From Stenotrophomonas maltophilia (GTDB lineage: Bacteria > Pseudomonadota > Gammaproteobacteria > Xanthomonadales > Xanthomonadaceae): DNA of 64,000 nucleotides. Below are positions 56,831 to 64,000 of this stretch, one piece after another (the stretch's first letter is position 1; every line of letters begins with the position of its first letter). The stretch covers positions 682,001 through 746,000 of the forward strand of contig WNDS01000002.1 of NCBI GenBank assembly GCA_009912235.1. The letters run 5' to 3'. Below the pieces are notes generated by a model. It was not told the DNA's origin. It saw only the letters and a program-made list of their open reading frames with translations, and did no database searches. Both the position numbers and the translations under genes were made by a program.

Positions 56831-57064
56831 TCAGGCGGCCTCCTGCTGCTCGCCGTCATTGGCGGCGGCCGGGCCGAACACGTCCGGGCGCAGCAGATGC
56901 CGCGAGACGCCCGTGGCTCCTTCGATCGCGAGGACGTGGCGCGGCGGGACCGGCCGGTTGCCGCTGACCCACTGGTTCACAGCCTGCGGAGTGACGCCCA
57001 AAAGGCGAGCGATACCGGCCTGGCCGGTTCCCAACTTCTCGGTGGCGATAGCGATAGCGTTCAT
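56831..57064 (-). CDS. Cro-like repressor
   Basis: 77 residues. Helix-turn-helix QAGIARLLGVTPQAVNQWVSG, then RPVPPRHVLAIEGATGVSRHLLRPDVFGP, typical of YdaS/Cro proteins. First gene of the minus-strand early operon. The predicted -10 box ends only about 7 bp before the ATG, so the mRNA may be leaderless. Confidence 0.9.
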   Translation of the reverse strand: MNAIAIATEKLGTGQAGIARLLGVTPQAVNQWVSGNRPVPPRHVLAIEGATGVSRHLLRPDVFGPAAANDGEQQEAA

Positions 57065-57070
57065 TCCGCC

Positions 57071-57110
57071 ATTTTAAGCATCGCTTTATTCATTGGTCAA
57101 GCGATGCTTT
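57071..57110 (-). promoter_or_regulatory. PR-like promoter with two repressor operators
   Basis: On the minus strand -35 TTGACC (57095-57100), a 17-bp spacer and -10 TTAAAA (57072-57077) can be read. Operators AAGCATCGCTT (57076-57086) and AAGCGATGCTT (57099-57109) overlap the -10 and -35 boxes; their centres are 23 bp apart. In the other direction TACAAT at 57113-57118 is a good -10 for the repressor gene. Confidence 0.85.
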
Positions 57111-57116
57111 CTTACA

Positions 57117-57809
57117 ATGGCTCGACGGCCATTGGACAATCAAAAGATGCTTGACAACCTCGCCATGGCGGCCGCCATTCGCTCGGCCATAGAAGACTCG
57201 AAGCTGACCCAGAAGGGCATCGCGGATGCTTTCGGTGTCACGGAGCAGGCTGTGTCCGGCTGGCTCCGCACCGGCAAGGTCGATAAGCGGAAGCTGCCGA
57301 AGCTGGCCCAGCTGACAGGCAAGCCGCTGTCGCACTTCGGCATGGGTGGTTTTGATGAACTCGTCTCGGTCCCTGCGACCTCTTCCGAATATGTTCGCGT
57401 TCAGCAACTGGATGCGGAGGCAGGAATGGGCGGCGAAACGATCAATGACGACTACCCGGAAGTGATCCGGGCCATGGACTTCGAGCCGGCGTACATCCGA
57501 TCTATCGTCGGATTCGTGCCGGCGCCTGGCCGGTTGGTCCTGGTTACTGGCCGTGGCGACTCCATGATCCCGGTCATTCAACCGGGCGAAAGCCTCATGG
57601 TCGATACGGGGATCTCGCACTTCGATGGTGATGGGATCTACCTGATCAACACCGGCAACGGCCAGCAGATCAAGGGCCTGCAGGACCGCGGCGATTCCAT
57701 CTACGTCGTCAGCGCGAACACGGCGCTATACCCTGCTTTCCCGCTTCCCAAGGCAACCGTCATCGGCGGCAAGGTGTACCTCCGGAACCGCATCGATCGG
57801 CTGAACTGA
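57117..57809 (+). CDS. CI-like S24 autoproteolytic repressor
   Basis: About 230 residues. An N-terminal helix-turn-helix (LTQKGIADAFGVTEQAVSGWLRTGKV) is joined to a LexA/CI-type S24 domain. A cleavage site Ala-Gly (LDAEAGMGG), catalytic Ser in GRGDSMIPVI and catalytic Lys in QQIKGLQ, 37 residues later, are visible. It should be cleaved on RecA activation and so allow SOS induction. The start is uncertain: 57117 overlaps the predicted -10, so 57147 (MLDNLAMAA) may be the real one. Confidence 0.92.
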   Translation: MARRPLDNQKMLDNLAMAAAIRSAIEDSKLTQKGIADAFGVTEQAVSGWLRTGKVDKRKLPKLAQLTGKPLSHFGMGGFDELVSVPATSSEYVRVQQLDAEAGMGGETINDDYPEVIRAMDFEPAYIRSIVGFVPAPGRLVLVTGRGDSMIPVIQPGESLMVDTGISHFDGDGIYLINTGNGQQIKGLQDRGDSIYVVSANTALYPAFPLPKATVIGGKVYLRNRIDRLN

Positions 57810-57837
57810 CCATGCGCTACCAGCATAAGGACGTGCC

Positions 57838-58380
57838 ATGAAAACCCTTGGTTTTATCGCCACCGCCATCGGTCTGGTGATGCTGCTCATCTCCTGCAAC
57901 ATGGATGTCAGCGTGGCAACGGGGATGGGCTCCAGAGTGAACAACATCGGCCTCATGCAGCAACAGTCGATGCTGGTCAACGTCAGCCTGGGCCTGATGC
58001 TGATCGGCGTGATCATGTGGATCGCGGGTCGCAAGAAGCAAGGCAGCGATGCCGAGGCGCCCGACGAGATCCGCATCTACAGCGCTGAAGAGATGAAGGA
58101 TCTCGACGTGCTTCTTGCCGACAAGGGCTGGACAGGGATCTCACTGAGCGCGAGCGATCCGAAGGTCGTGCACTCGGTAGCGGCTGGGTCGGCAGCCGCT
58201 AATGCGGGCGTCAGCCCGGGCGACCGGATCATCCAGGTGGACGGTCAGTTCTCCAGCAACGATCTGCGGGCCAACGTCATGCAGCTTGCCGGCGAACCGG
58301 ACTCGGTGGCCGTGCTCAAGCTTCGCCGCGGTGATGCTGCTGTCACGGCCGAGGTAGTGCGCGAGGCCAGCGGGGGCTGA
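57838..58380 (+). CDS. PDZ-domain membrane protein co-transcribed with the repressor
   Basis: 180 residues. Two membrane segments (FIATAIGLVMLLISC; SMLVNVSLGLMLIGVIMWIAG) are followed by a PDZ domain (GISLSASDPKVVHSVAAGSAAANAGVSPGDRIIQVDGQ). It lies 28 bp after the repressor stop and ahead of a terminator, so it should be expressed in the lysogen. A 9-codon ORF (57812-57841) overlaps its ATG. It is a candidate lysogenic-conversion factor acting at the envelope or on a membrane protease; role not shown. Confidence 0.82.
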   Translation: MKTLGFIATAIGLVMLLISCNMDVSVATGMGSRVNNIGLMQQQSMLVNVSLGLMLIGVIMWIAGRKKQGSDAEAPDEIRIYSAEEMKDLDVLLADKGWTGISLSASDPKVVHSVAAGSAAANAGVSPGDRIIQVDGQFSSNDLRANVMQLAGEPDSVAVLKLRRGDAAVTAEVVREASGG

Positions 58381-58441
58381 AGGTCAGCCAGGGCCGGCCC
58401 GCCTCCCCTGCTGTAGCAACCACCTTCCCAGCGACATCCAC

Positions 58442-58463
58442 AGAGGCCCCGAGGGGCCTCTTT
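58442..58463 (+). terminator. Terminator of the repressor-PDZ unit
   Basis: Stem GAGGCCCC-GA-GGGGCCTC followed by TTT. It separates lysogenic transcription from the early promoter at 58495. Confidence 0.8.
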
Positions 58464-58485
58464 GCATTTCTACGGTCATTCACTA

Positions 58486-58523
58486 AAGCATCGCTTGACT
58501 GCAGCCTAAAGTGGTGCTTTACT
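58486..58523 (+). promoter_or_regulatory. PL-like promoter with two repressor operators
   Basis: -35 TTGACT (58495-58500), 17-bp spacer, -10 TTTACT (58518-58523). Operators AAGCATCGCTT (58486-58496) and AAGTGGTGCTT (58509-58519) overlap both boxes with 23 bp between centres. This is the same geometry as at 57071-57110. It drives the plus-strand early block from 58568. Confidence 0.85.
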
Positions 58524-58567
58524 AGCGCCGTCGACCAGCCACCCGAGCTGGACCGCCGGAGACCTAG

Positions 58568-58933
58568 ATGGACCGCCCAGCCACCACCGACCGCTTCAGG
58601 AACGCCCAGCGCAGCCTGGACAGCCAGGAAGACCCGCGTTTCGAGGCCGAGTACGCCGAGGAGCATGTAACGGACCTGGCCCTGAGCTACCGCAACGACC
58701 CGGCCCTCTGCCGCGAAGCCGCCTACCTGTCGGCCGGCACGCTGGGCGGCCAGTACTACACCGACGTGCAGCTGGCCCTGCACAAGCTCCACCACACCCA
58801 CCCGGCTGACCTCGCCGGCTCGGAAGCCCTGACCCAGCTCTACCGGCTGGCTCGCGTCGAGGCCGAAGCGCTGGACGCAAAGCTGGTGGACCTCGCCCGC
58901 ATCGCGCTCGCCGAGCAGCGGGTGGCGGCATGA
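58568..58933 (+). CDS. Hypothetical early protein 1
   Basis: 121 residues (MDRPATTDRFRNAQRSLDSQED...), helical, charged. GGAGACC precedes the ATG. First gene of the plus-strand early block. Overlaps the next gene by 4 bp (ATGA). No family recognised. Confidence 0.75.
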   Translation: MDRPATTDRFRNAQRSLDSQEDPRFEAEYAEEHVTDLALSYRNDPALCREAAYLSAGTLGGQYYTDVQLALHKLHHTHPADLAGSEALTQLYRLARVEAEALDAKLVDLARIALAEQRVAA

Positions 58934-59127
58934 AGGCCCGCCCGAACAGCCCGAACGGCATGTGGGAGCGCTTGAGCTTCACCATCGAGCGCGACCACCG
59001 TGGCGCGCGCACCATCCGTCGCCCCAATGGCAGCGTGGTCGATACCACCCGCATGGATGGCGAGGACGGTCACGCAGCCGAGCTTCGTGTGGCTTCCACC
59101 GAACTGGCAAAGCAGGTGGCGGCATGA
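58930..59127 (+). CDS. Hypothetical early protein 2
   Basis: 65 residues (MKARPNSPNGMWERLSFTIERDHRGARTIRRPNGSVVDT...). Possibly a small beta-rich nucleic-acid-binding protein from its basic content. ATGA overlaps on both sides show a tightly coupled operon. Confidence 0.68.
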   Translation: MKARPNSPNGMWERLSFTIERDHRGARTIRRPNGSVVDTTRMDGEDGHAAELRVASTELAKQVAA

Positions 59128-59363
59128 GCGCGCTTACCGACATCCAGCGTCTCCGTGACGGACTGGCGTGGTGCCTCTGGCTGGAGCGCGGCGCCAGCCG
59201 GCGGGCTCAGTACTTCGAACGCCGCGTCATGAATCCCCGCAATCCCAACCGTGCCGCGTCTGCGCGCGTCGCAGCTGGCTACCAGAGCGACACGGCGAAT
59301 GACCGCCGCCGCATTACCGAACTCCGTTCTGCCCTCGCTCTCGCCAAAGGAGAAGCCGCATGA
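59124..59363 (+). CDS. Hypothetical early protein 3
   Basis: 79 residues (MSALTDIQRLRDGLAWCLWLERGASRRAQYFERR...), Arg-rich and helical. Start and stop overlap the neighbours by 4 bp each. Confidence 0.68.
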   Translation: MSALTDIQRLRDGLAWCLWLERGASRRAQYFERRVMNPRNPNRAASARVAAGYQSDTANDRRRITELRSALALAKGEAA

Positions 59364-59569
59364 GCACCAACGTTCGCCAGATCCGCGAATTCCGCGCCGT
59401 GCGTGACGCTGTGGCCTGCACCGACCTGAGCCCTGCCCCGCTGTTCCGCCGTCTCAACGCCGAGCAGCGCCGGGGCAGCCGTGGCTTGGCCGTGGTCAAC
59501 AACGCGCTGCAGCTGCGCCGCCAGTTCCAGGACGAATTCACCAACCAGCCCGGCCCGGAGGCCGCATGA
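59360..59569 (+). CDS. Hypothetical early protein 4
   Basis: 69 residues (MSTNVRQIREFRAVRDAVACTDLSPAPLFRRLNAEQRRGSR...). Coupled to both neighbours by ATGA overlaps. No recognised domain. Confidence 0.68.
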   Translation: MSTNVRQIREFRAVRDAVACTDLSPAPLFRRLNAEQRRGSRGLAVVNNALQLRRQFQDEFTNQPGPEAA

Positions 59570-59724
59570 AGATCGAAACCACCACCGAGTTCGAAGAGCT
59601 GCTGAAGGCCGATACCCGGCGCATGTCGTTCGAGTTCATGGCCTACGGCGCGCTGCTGGGTCTGATCGTCGGCGCTACTACCTCGCTGATCCTTCAGGAC
59701 CTGATCAAGGCGGTGCTGGCGTGA
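59566..59724 (+). CDS. Small single-span membrane protein
   Basis: 52 residues (MKIETTTEFEELLKADTRRMSFEF then MAYGALLGLIVGATTSLIL). One C-terminal membrane helix. Coupled by 4-bp overlaps to the genes on both sides. Confidence 0.65.
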   Translation: MKIETTTEFEELLKADTRRMSFEFMAYGALLGLIVGATTSLILQDLIKAVLA

Positions 59725-60506
59725 GCGCCACGAAACTCGCCGCCCTGCTCTCCGTCTTGGCGCTGGGAATTCTCATTGGCGCCACCTGCGCGGCCATCTG
59801 GACTGCACGCACGCTGCCGCTGATCGCCTTCGCCATGGGCGCCTTGCTGCTCTGGCTGATCTACCTCGCCTACAGCGCGATCCGCGATGCCGGGCAACCG
59901 CGTGTTCCCACCCACGTTCGCCGGCCGGCGGACGACCTGCAGTATGCCACTGCCGGCCCGGCCGGCTCAACCGACGAGGTCCACATGTTCCACCTGAAGA
60001 ACAACCCGGCGGCCGTCTCCAACGTGAACCTGCGCATCGAGAAGCACGGCGATGAGCGGCACCTTGCGGTCGACCTTTCCATCACCACCAGCACCAGCAA
60101 CCTGGTGCTGGACCACTTCGACAAGGAGCTGCGCAAGGCGCTGTTCCGCAAGGCCGGCAAGGGCGAGCAGCAGTCGCTGCCGACCATCGCCGAAGTCCTG
60201 ACCGAGATCAAGATTCCGAGCCTGGAGCCCATCAAGGTGGGCCACGAATTCAAGGGCTTCGAACTGCAGATCGACGGGGAACTGGATAGCACCCAGCCCA
60301 TCTTCCTGGTGGACGTGAAGCTGAAGAAGTTCGTGATCGCCCCGAAGGAAGGCGGCAGTGTGGAGCTGTCCTTCAAGGCTTCGGCCAGCGTCACGCCGGA
60401 TGAAGTCGCAGAGCTGACCGAAGCGCTGATCCGCGAGAACGTCGTGCTGTCGCTGCAGCCCGGCCAGGCCGAAGAAACCACGCAGCAGGACGACCTCGCT
60501 GCCTGA
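59721..60506 (+). CDS. Two-part early protein: membrane segment plus soluble phage domain
   Basis: 261 residues from a GTG (59721). The first part has two membrane helices (LAALLSVLALGILIGATCAAIW; LPLIAFAMGALLLWLIYLAYSAI). The second part (MFHLKNNPAAVSNVNLRIEKHGDE...) looks like a separate phage protein of about 173 residues. An ATG at 59985 with GAGGT upstream could start it alone. The two parts may be a natural fusion or the result of a lost stop codon. Soluble-part function unknown. Confidence 0.7.
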   Translation: MSATKLAALLSVLALGILIGATCAAIWTARTLPLIAFAMGALLLWLIYLAYSAIRDAGQPRVPTHVRRPADDLQYATAGPAGSTDEVHMFHLKNNPAAVSNVNLRIEKHGDERHLAVDLSITTSTSNLVLDHFDKELRKALFRKAGKGEQQSLPTIAEVLTEIKIPSLEPIKVGHEFKGFELQIDGELDSTQPIFLVDVKLKKFVIAPKEGGSVELSFKASASVTPDEVAELTEALIRENVVLSLQPGQAEETTQQDDLAA

Positions 60507-60589
60507 TCCCCCTGCCCTGCGCTTCCCCCCTGTGGTGCAGCGCTGACAGCCCGGAAAGACGGGCAACCCATTCCGCCCAGGAGCACAAC

Positions 60590-60883
60590 ATGTCCAGCAC
60601 CACGCCGGCCGCCGGCCGCATCCAGCTGTTCGACGTCGACAGCTCGCAGATCCACAGCATCGGCCACGACGCCGCCACCGACACCCTCGCCATCTGCTTC
60701 AAGCGCGGCAGCGGCGACGTGCGTGGCCCGGGCTCGGTCTACCACTACGCCAACTTCAGCGCCGAGGAGTTCCAGGCACTCAAGGACGCCGAGTCCATCG
60801 GCAAGCACTTCGGTGCCTACATCAAGCCGTTCCCGGAGAAGTACCCGTACCACAAGGTCGCCGAGCAGCAGCAGGCCGCCTGA
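60590..60883 (+). CDS. KTSC-domain protein
   Basis: 97 residues. DVDSSQIHSIGHDAATDTLAICFKRGSG, then VYHYANFSAEEFQALKDAESIGKHFGAYIKPF, is the KTSC domain pattern. The domain is found in phage early regions and near RNA-related proteins; role unknown. It precedes the recombinase. Confidence 0.82.
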   Translation: MSSTTPAAGRIQLFDVDSSQIHSIGHDAATDTLAICFKRGSGDVRGPGSVYHYANFSAEEFQALKDAESIGKHFGAYIKPFPEKYPYHKVAEQQQAA

Positions 60884-60987
60884 CGCGAAACCGGGGGCTA
60901 CAGCGGCAGCGCCGCCTCACGCCTCGCCGGACAGCGTAACCGGCACCCCTATTCCAGTAGCGCCGGCCAAGCCGGCCGGAGCATTCA

Positions 60988-61933
60988 ATGAGCAACATCG
61001 CACCCATGAAGCAACGCGGCGGTGACCTGGTGACGGCAGAGCAGGCCGAAGCTATCCGCACTGCCCTGAAAACCAGCCTGTATCCCGGCGCCACCGATGA
61101 CTCCGTCGACATGGTGCTGGCCTACTGCCGTGCCGGCGGCCTGGACCCGATGACCAAGCCCGTGCACATCGTCCCCATGTGGGTGCCGGAGAAGAAGCAG
61201 GGCAACCGCGTCATCAGCGCGGCCGGCATGCGCGACGTGATCATGCCGGGCATCGAGCTTTACCGCACCAAGGCCCACCGCACTGGCGAGTATGCCGGCC
61301 AGGACGAAGCCACCTTCGGCCCGACCATCGAGGAAACGCTGGGGGGTCCGCGTCCGCTACCCGGAATGGTGCAGCGTCGCGGTCTACCGCCTGGTCAACG
61401 GCAACCCCGTGCGCTACTCGGCCAAAGCCTACTGGCTGGAAAGCTACGCAACCGCAAAGCGGGACAGCGATGCGCCGAACGCCATGTGGAAGAAGCGTCC
61501 CTTCGGACAGCTGGAGAAGTGCGCCGAAGCGCTGGCGCTGCGGAAGGCATTCCCGGAAGCCGTGGGCGCGCAGCCGACCGCCGAAGAGATGGAGGGCCGC
61601 GACATCGACGGCGAGGCCTCTCAGGTCCGGCAGGAGCCGCAGCAGCAGCTGCCTCGCGAGCTGCCGCCCTACCCGGCCGACAAGTTCAAGGAGAACCTGC
61701 CGGCCTGGGGCGCACTGATCGCCGCTGGCAAGAAGACCGCCAGCCAGATCATCAACATGGTCAAGACGAAGGGCTCCCTGACCGAGGAGCAAATGATCGC
61801 CATCGAGGATTACGAGCAGGTGGGCGACGTTGCCACCGATACCACCTCGACCACTACGAGCACCAGCACCAGCACCAGCGAAGACACCGGCCCCATCGAC
61901 TGGGATGCGCCGGGCGAAGGAGAGCGCGTATGA
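60988..61933 (+). pseudogene. RecT/Bet-type ssDNA-annealing recombinase, frameshifted
   Basis: The first frame (MSNIAPMKQRGGDLVTAEQAEAIRTALKTSLYPGATDDSVDMVLAYCRAGGLDPMTKPVHIVPMW) is the N-terminal RecT/Bet domain. At the G6 run 61341-61346, one G too many breaks the frame. Removing it continues VRVRYPEWCSVAVYRLVNGNPVRYSAKAYWLESY and MWKKRPFGQLEKCAEALALRKAFPE, normal Bet sequence, to 61933. As read, translation runs on in the wrong frame into the exonuclease gene. It forms a recombination pair with the downstream exonuclease. Confidence 0.87.
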
Positions 61934-63675
61934 AGACCGTCGAACTGATCCAGGGCACCGCCGCGTGGCACCAGCACCGCGCCACCCACTTCAACGCCAG
62001 CGACGCGCCGGCAATGATGGGCTGCAGCCCGTACAAGACCCGCAGCCAGCTGCTGCGCGAGTTCGCCACCGGCGCGACCATCGAGCACGACGCTGCCACC
62101 CTGCAGCGCTTCGCCGATGGTCACCGCTTCGAAGACCTGGCCCGGCCGCTGGCCGAGCGCATCATCGGCGAGGAGCTGTATCCCTGCGTGGGCGTGGACG
62201 GCAAGTTCTCTGCCAGCTTCGACGGCCTGACGCTGCTGGAAGACAAGGCCTTCGAGCACAAGTCCCTCAACGACGACCTGCGTCTGGCCATGCCCGTGGA
62301 TGGCGGCGACGCCTGCCTGCCGCTGCACTACCAGGTGCAGATGGAGCATCAGGCCATGGTCAGCGGCGCCGAGCGCGTGCTGTTCATGGCGTCGAAGTGG
62401 GCCGGCGATGAGCTGGTGGAAGAGCGCCACTGCTGGTACACGCCGAACCCGGAGCTGCGCGCCAAGATAGTGGCCGGCTGGGCGCAGTTCGAGGCCGACG
62501 TGGCCGCCTATGAGCCGGAGGTTCAGGAGGTGCAGCTCATTGGGCGCAATCGCCCGCAGCTGCCGGCGCTCCGTGTGCAGGCTACCGGCATGGTCACCAT
62601 GTCCAACCTGGAAGAGTTCCGGGCCGCCTCTATGGCTCAGTTCGAGGCCATGAACTACGAGCTGGTGACGGACCAGGACTTCGCTGACGCCGAGAACGAC
62701 ATCAAGTTCTGCAAGAGCGTGGAGGACAATGCGAAGGCCAGCACGGCTGCAATCCTCAGCGGCACCGGCGATGTAGACGCGATCCTGCGGGCAATCGCTG
62801 ACGTTGCGGCGGAAGCGCGTCGAAACCGGCTCCTGAAGGAAAACGCGGTCAAAACCCGCAAGGACGAGCGCCGCACCGAGATCGGCAACGCCGCGCGCCG
62901 GGCCGTGCAAGACCACGTGCGGGGCATCAACGAGACGCTGGGCCAGCACGCGATTCCGGTGCCGCCCACGCTGATTGCCGATATCGGCGACGCGATGAAG
63001 GGCAAGCGCTCGTTTGCCAGCATGCAGGAGGCCGTCGACGCGGTGGCCGCCAATGCGAAGCTCGACGCCAGCCAGTTCGCGGATCGCATTCGGGCCAACG
63101 TGGCCATTCTGGACGGGCATGCCGAGCACCCCAGCCTGTTCGCCGACCGCGTGCAGCTGTGCGTCAGCAAGGCGCCGGAGGACCTGCGCAACCTGGTGGC
63201 GGCGCGCATTTCCCAGCACCAGCAGGCCGAGCAGGCCCGGCTGGACGCGGAGCGCGAGAAGATCCGGCAGGAGGAAGAAGTCCGCGCACAGAAGGCGGCA
63301 GCCGATGCGGCGGCCGCTGCAGCTGAGCAGGCAGCCCAGGCAGCGCAGACGGTAGCGGCCGAGCAGCAGCCCGAGCCGACAGCAGCAGCGCCGGCAGCGG
63401 CGACTGCACCGGTGCGCACCGCTCCGACGGCGGTGGCCAGCGCGCCGGCACCGGGCGCCGCGCCGCGCGAGGTGGTGAAGATCAAGCTGGGCGACATCAA
63501 CGCGCGCATCGCCCCGCTGTCGATCAGTGCCGACGGTCTGGCCCTGCTGGGGTTCAAGCCGATCAACGCCACCGGCGCGGCCAAGCTGTACGACCAGGCG
63601 CAGTTCCCGGACATGTGCCGGGCCATGGTCCACGGCCTGCAGGACGCGGCCAACAGCTACCCGCTGGCCGCCTGA
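61930..63675 (+). CDS. YqaJ-type exonuclease with long C-terminal extension
   Basis: 581 residues. The N-terminal 200 residues are a YqaJ/lambda-exo-like nuclease: GTAAWHQHRATHFNASDAPAMMGCSPY, FADGHRFEDLARPLAER, SFDGL...EHKSL and LHYQVQMEHQAMVSGAE. The middle (VTMSNLEEFRAASMAQFEAMNYELV...) resembles helical phage proteins such as DUF1351. The end is an Ala/Gln-rich linker plus a small domain (KLGDINARIAPLSISADGLALLGFKP). It overlaps the recT stop by 4 bp. Confidence 0.87.
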   Translation: MKTVELIQGTAAWHQHRATHFNASDAPAMMGCSPYKTRSQLLREFATGATIEHDAATLQRFADGHRFEDLARPLAERIIGEELYPCVGVDGKFSASFDGLTLLEDKAFEHKSLNDDLRLAMPVDGGDACLPLHYQVQMEHQAMVSGAERVLFMASKWAGDELVEERHCWYTPNPELRAKIVAGWAQFEADVAAYEPEVQEVQLIGRNRPQLPALRVQATGMVTMSNLEEFRAASMAQFEAMNYELVTDQDFADAENDIKFCKSVEDNAKASTAAILSGTGDVDAILRAIADVAAEARRNRLLKENAVKTRKDERRTEIGNAARRAVQDHVRGINETLGQHAIPVPPTLIADIGDAMKGKRSFASMQEAVDAVAANAKLDASQFADRIRANVAILDGHAEHPSLFADRVQLCVSKAPEDLRNLVAARISQHQQAEQARLDAEREKIRQEEEVRAQKAAADAAAAAAEQAAQAAQTVAAEQQPEPTAAAPAAATAPVRTAPTAVASAPAPGAAPREVVKIKLGDINARIAPLSISADGLALLGFKPINATGAAKLYDQAQFPDMCRAMVHGLQDAANSYPLAA

Positions 63676-63905
63676 TGGAACGCCGGACCTGCACCAAGTG
63701 CTGCCGCTCCCTGCCGCTGGATTCGTTCCAGCGCGCAGGGGATCAGGGCCGCCGGCCAGACTGCGTCCAGTGCCTCAACGACCAGCGCCGCCTGCGCTCG
63801 CCGCTGCCGCCCGTGCAGCGCGACCTGCAGCAGGTCCGGCTCAACAACACCTTCAACCTGTGGCACGGGCCGGTCCGCCGTGTGCCGCTGAGGAACGCAG
63901 CATGA
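63675..63905 (+). CDS. Small zinc-ribbon protein
   Basis: 76 residues. CTKCCRSLPLDSFQRAGDQGRRPDCVQCLNDQRR has two CxxC pairs like phage HNH-accessory or DksA-like small zinc proteins. Its ATG overlaps the exonuclease stop. Confidence 0.72.
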   Translation: MERRTCTKCCRSLPLDSFQRAGDQGRRPDCVQCLNDQRRLRSPLPPVQRDLQQVRLNNTFNLWHGPVRRVPLRNAA

Positions 63906-64000
63906 GCAAGATGCCCGATATTAACGAATTCACGAAGGCAGCCGAGGCCTTGGGCGCCGCACTGGCTGGGCTGAAGAAGGCCGAGGCCGACTACGCGAAG
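63902..64000 (+). CDS. Early phage protein, cut by window end
   Basis: 33 visible codons (MSKMPDINEFTKAAEALGAALAGLKKAEADYAK). Helical. ATG overlaps the previous stop (ATGA). The remainder and the rest of the prophage with the integrase lie beyond 64000. Confidence 0.6.
   Translation, partial: MSKMPDINEFTKAAEALGAALAGLKKAEADYAK

Noticed and set aside
54665..57154. 829-codon plus-strand open frame in the early region
   Set aside because: It runs antisense through the O-like, CII-like and Cro genes and across both hairpin cassettes. It has no ribosome site or recognisable domains.
59721..60506. Calling two separate genes at 59721 and 59985
   Set aside because: There is no stop between the parts, so I list one frame and mention the internal start; the data do not decide.

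Overview
The window is high-GC gammaproteobacterial DNA, most likely from the Stenotrophomonas maltophilia complex. The basis is the set of GTAG-type palindromic repeats (SMAG-like elements near 4654, 6653, 12608 and 18158), a PrxQ-type peroxiredoxin with the Xanthomonas cysteine spacing, and overall protein resemblance to Xanthomonadaceae.

Positions 1 to about 24171 are host chromosome. They hold a partial GacA-type response regulator, a PAP2 phosphatase next to ispG, a RegB/RegA-type redox two-component pair, a compact minus-strand run pcnB-folK-panB-panC-panD-pgi, tRNA-Glu(CTC), a sugar-porter MFS transporter, fdxA, a BamC-like lipoprotein with dapA, gcvR, bcp/prxQ, a PIN-PhoH ATPase with a lipoprotein, a DUF1275 membrane protein, thiD with an alpha/beta hydrolase, three tandem tRNA-Arg(ACG) genes, a LysR regulator divergent from a pirin, and the 3' part of a FhuE-like TonB receptor.

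From about 24172 to the end of the window lies a lambdoid siphovirus prophage that breaks the TonB receptor gene; its right end and integrase are outside the window. Read from right to left: a rightward (+) block driven by an early-left-type promoter carries a RecT-type recombinase, a YqaJ exonuclease and small genes. Next come an S24 repressor (+) with a PDZ membrane-protein gene behind it, and a divergent Cro. The minus-strand early operon has a CII-like regulator, an O-like initiator, DnaB, a DUF1367-like protein, a Ref-like HNH nuclease, a RuvC-like resolvase and a candidate Q. These are followed by lysis genes (GH19 endolysin, holin, spanins), terminase, portal, head genes, and tail genes ending in a J-like tip protein and two small structural proteins.

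The repressor control region is unusually clear. Four AAGC-N3-GCTT operators are arranged as two pairs, each with 23-bp centre spacing, and each pair overlaps the -35 and -10 boxes of a promoter with a 17-bp spacer (PR-like at about 57.08 kb and PL-like at about 58.5 kb). Two further small plus-strand cassettes inside the early operon share a hairpin with a GTTTCCACAC loop upstream of roughly 65-codon genes.

The prophage looks damaged. It has an in-frame amber codon in the small terminase gene and probable frameshifts in a JAMM-type secreted protein, the tail K-like peptidase, a tail-fibre gene, a membrane coiled-coil gene and recT. All the indels lie in homopolymers or a dinucleotide run, so sequencing error is not excluded, but the host part shows no such breaks.
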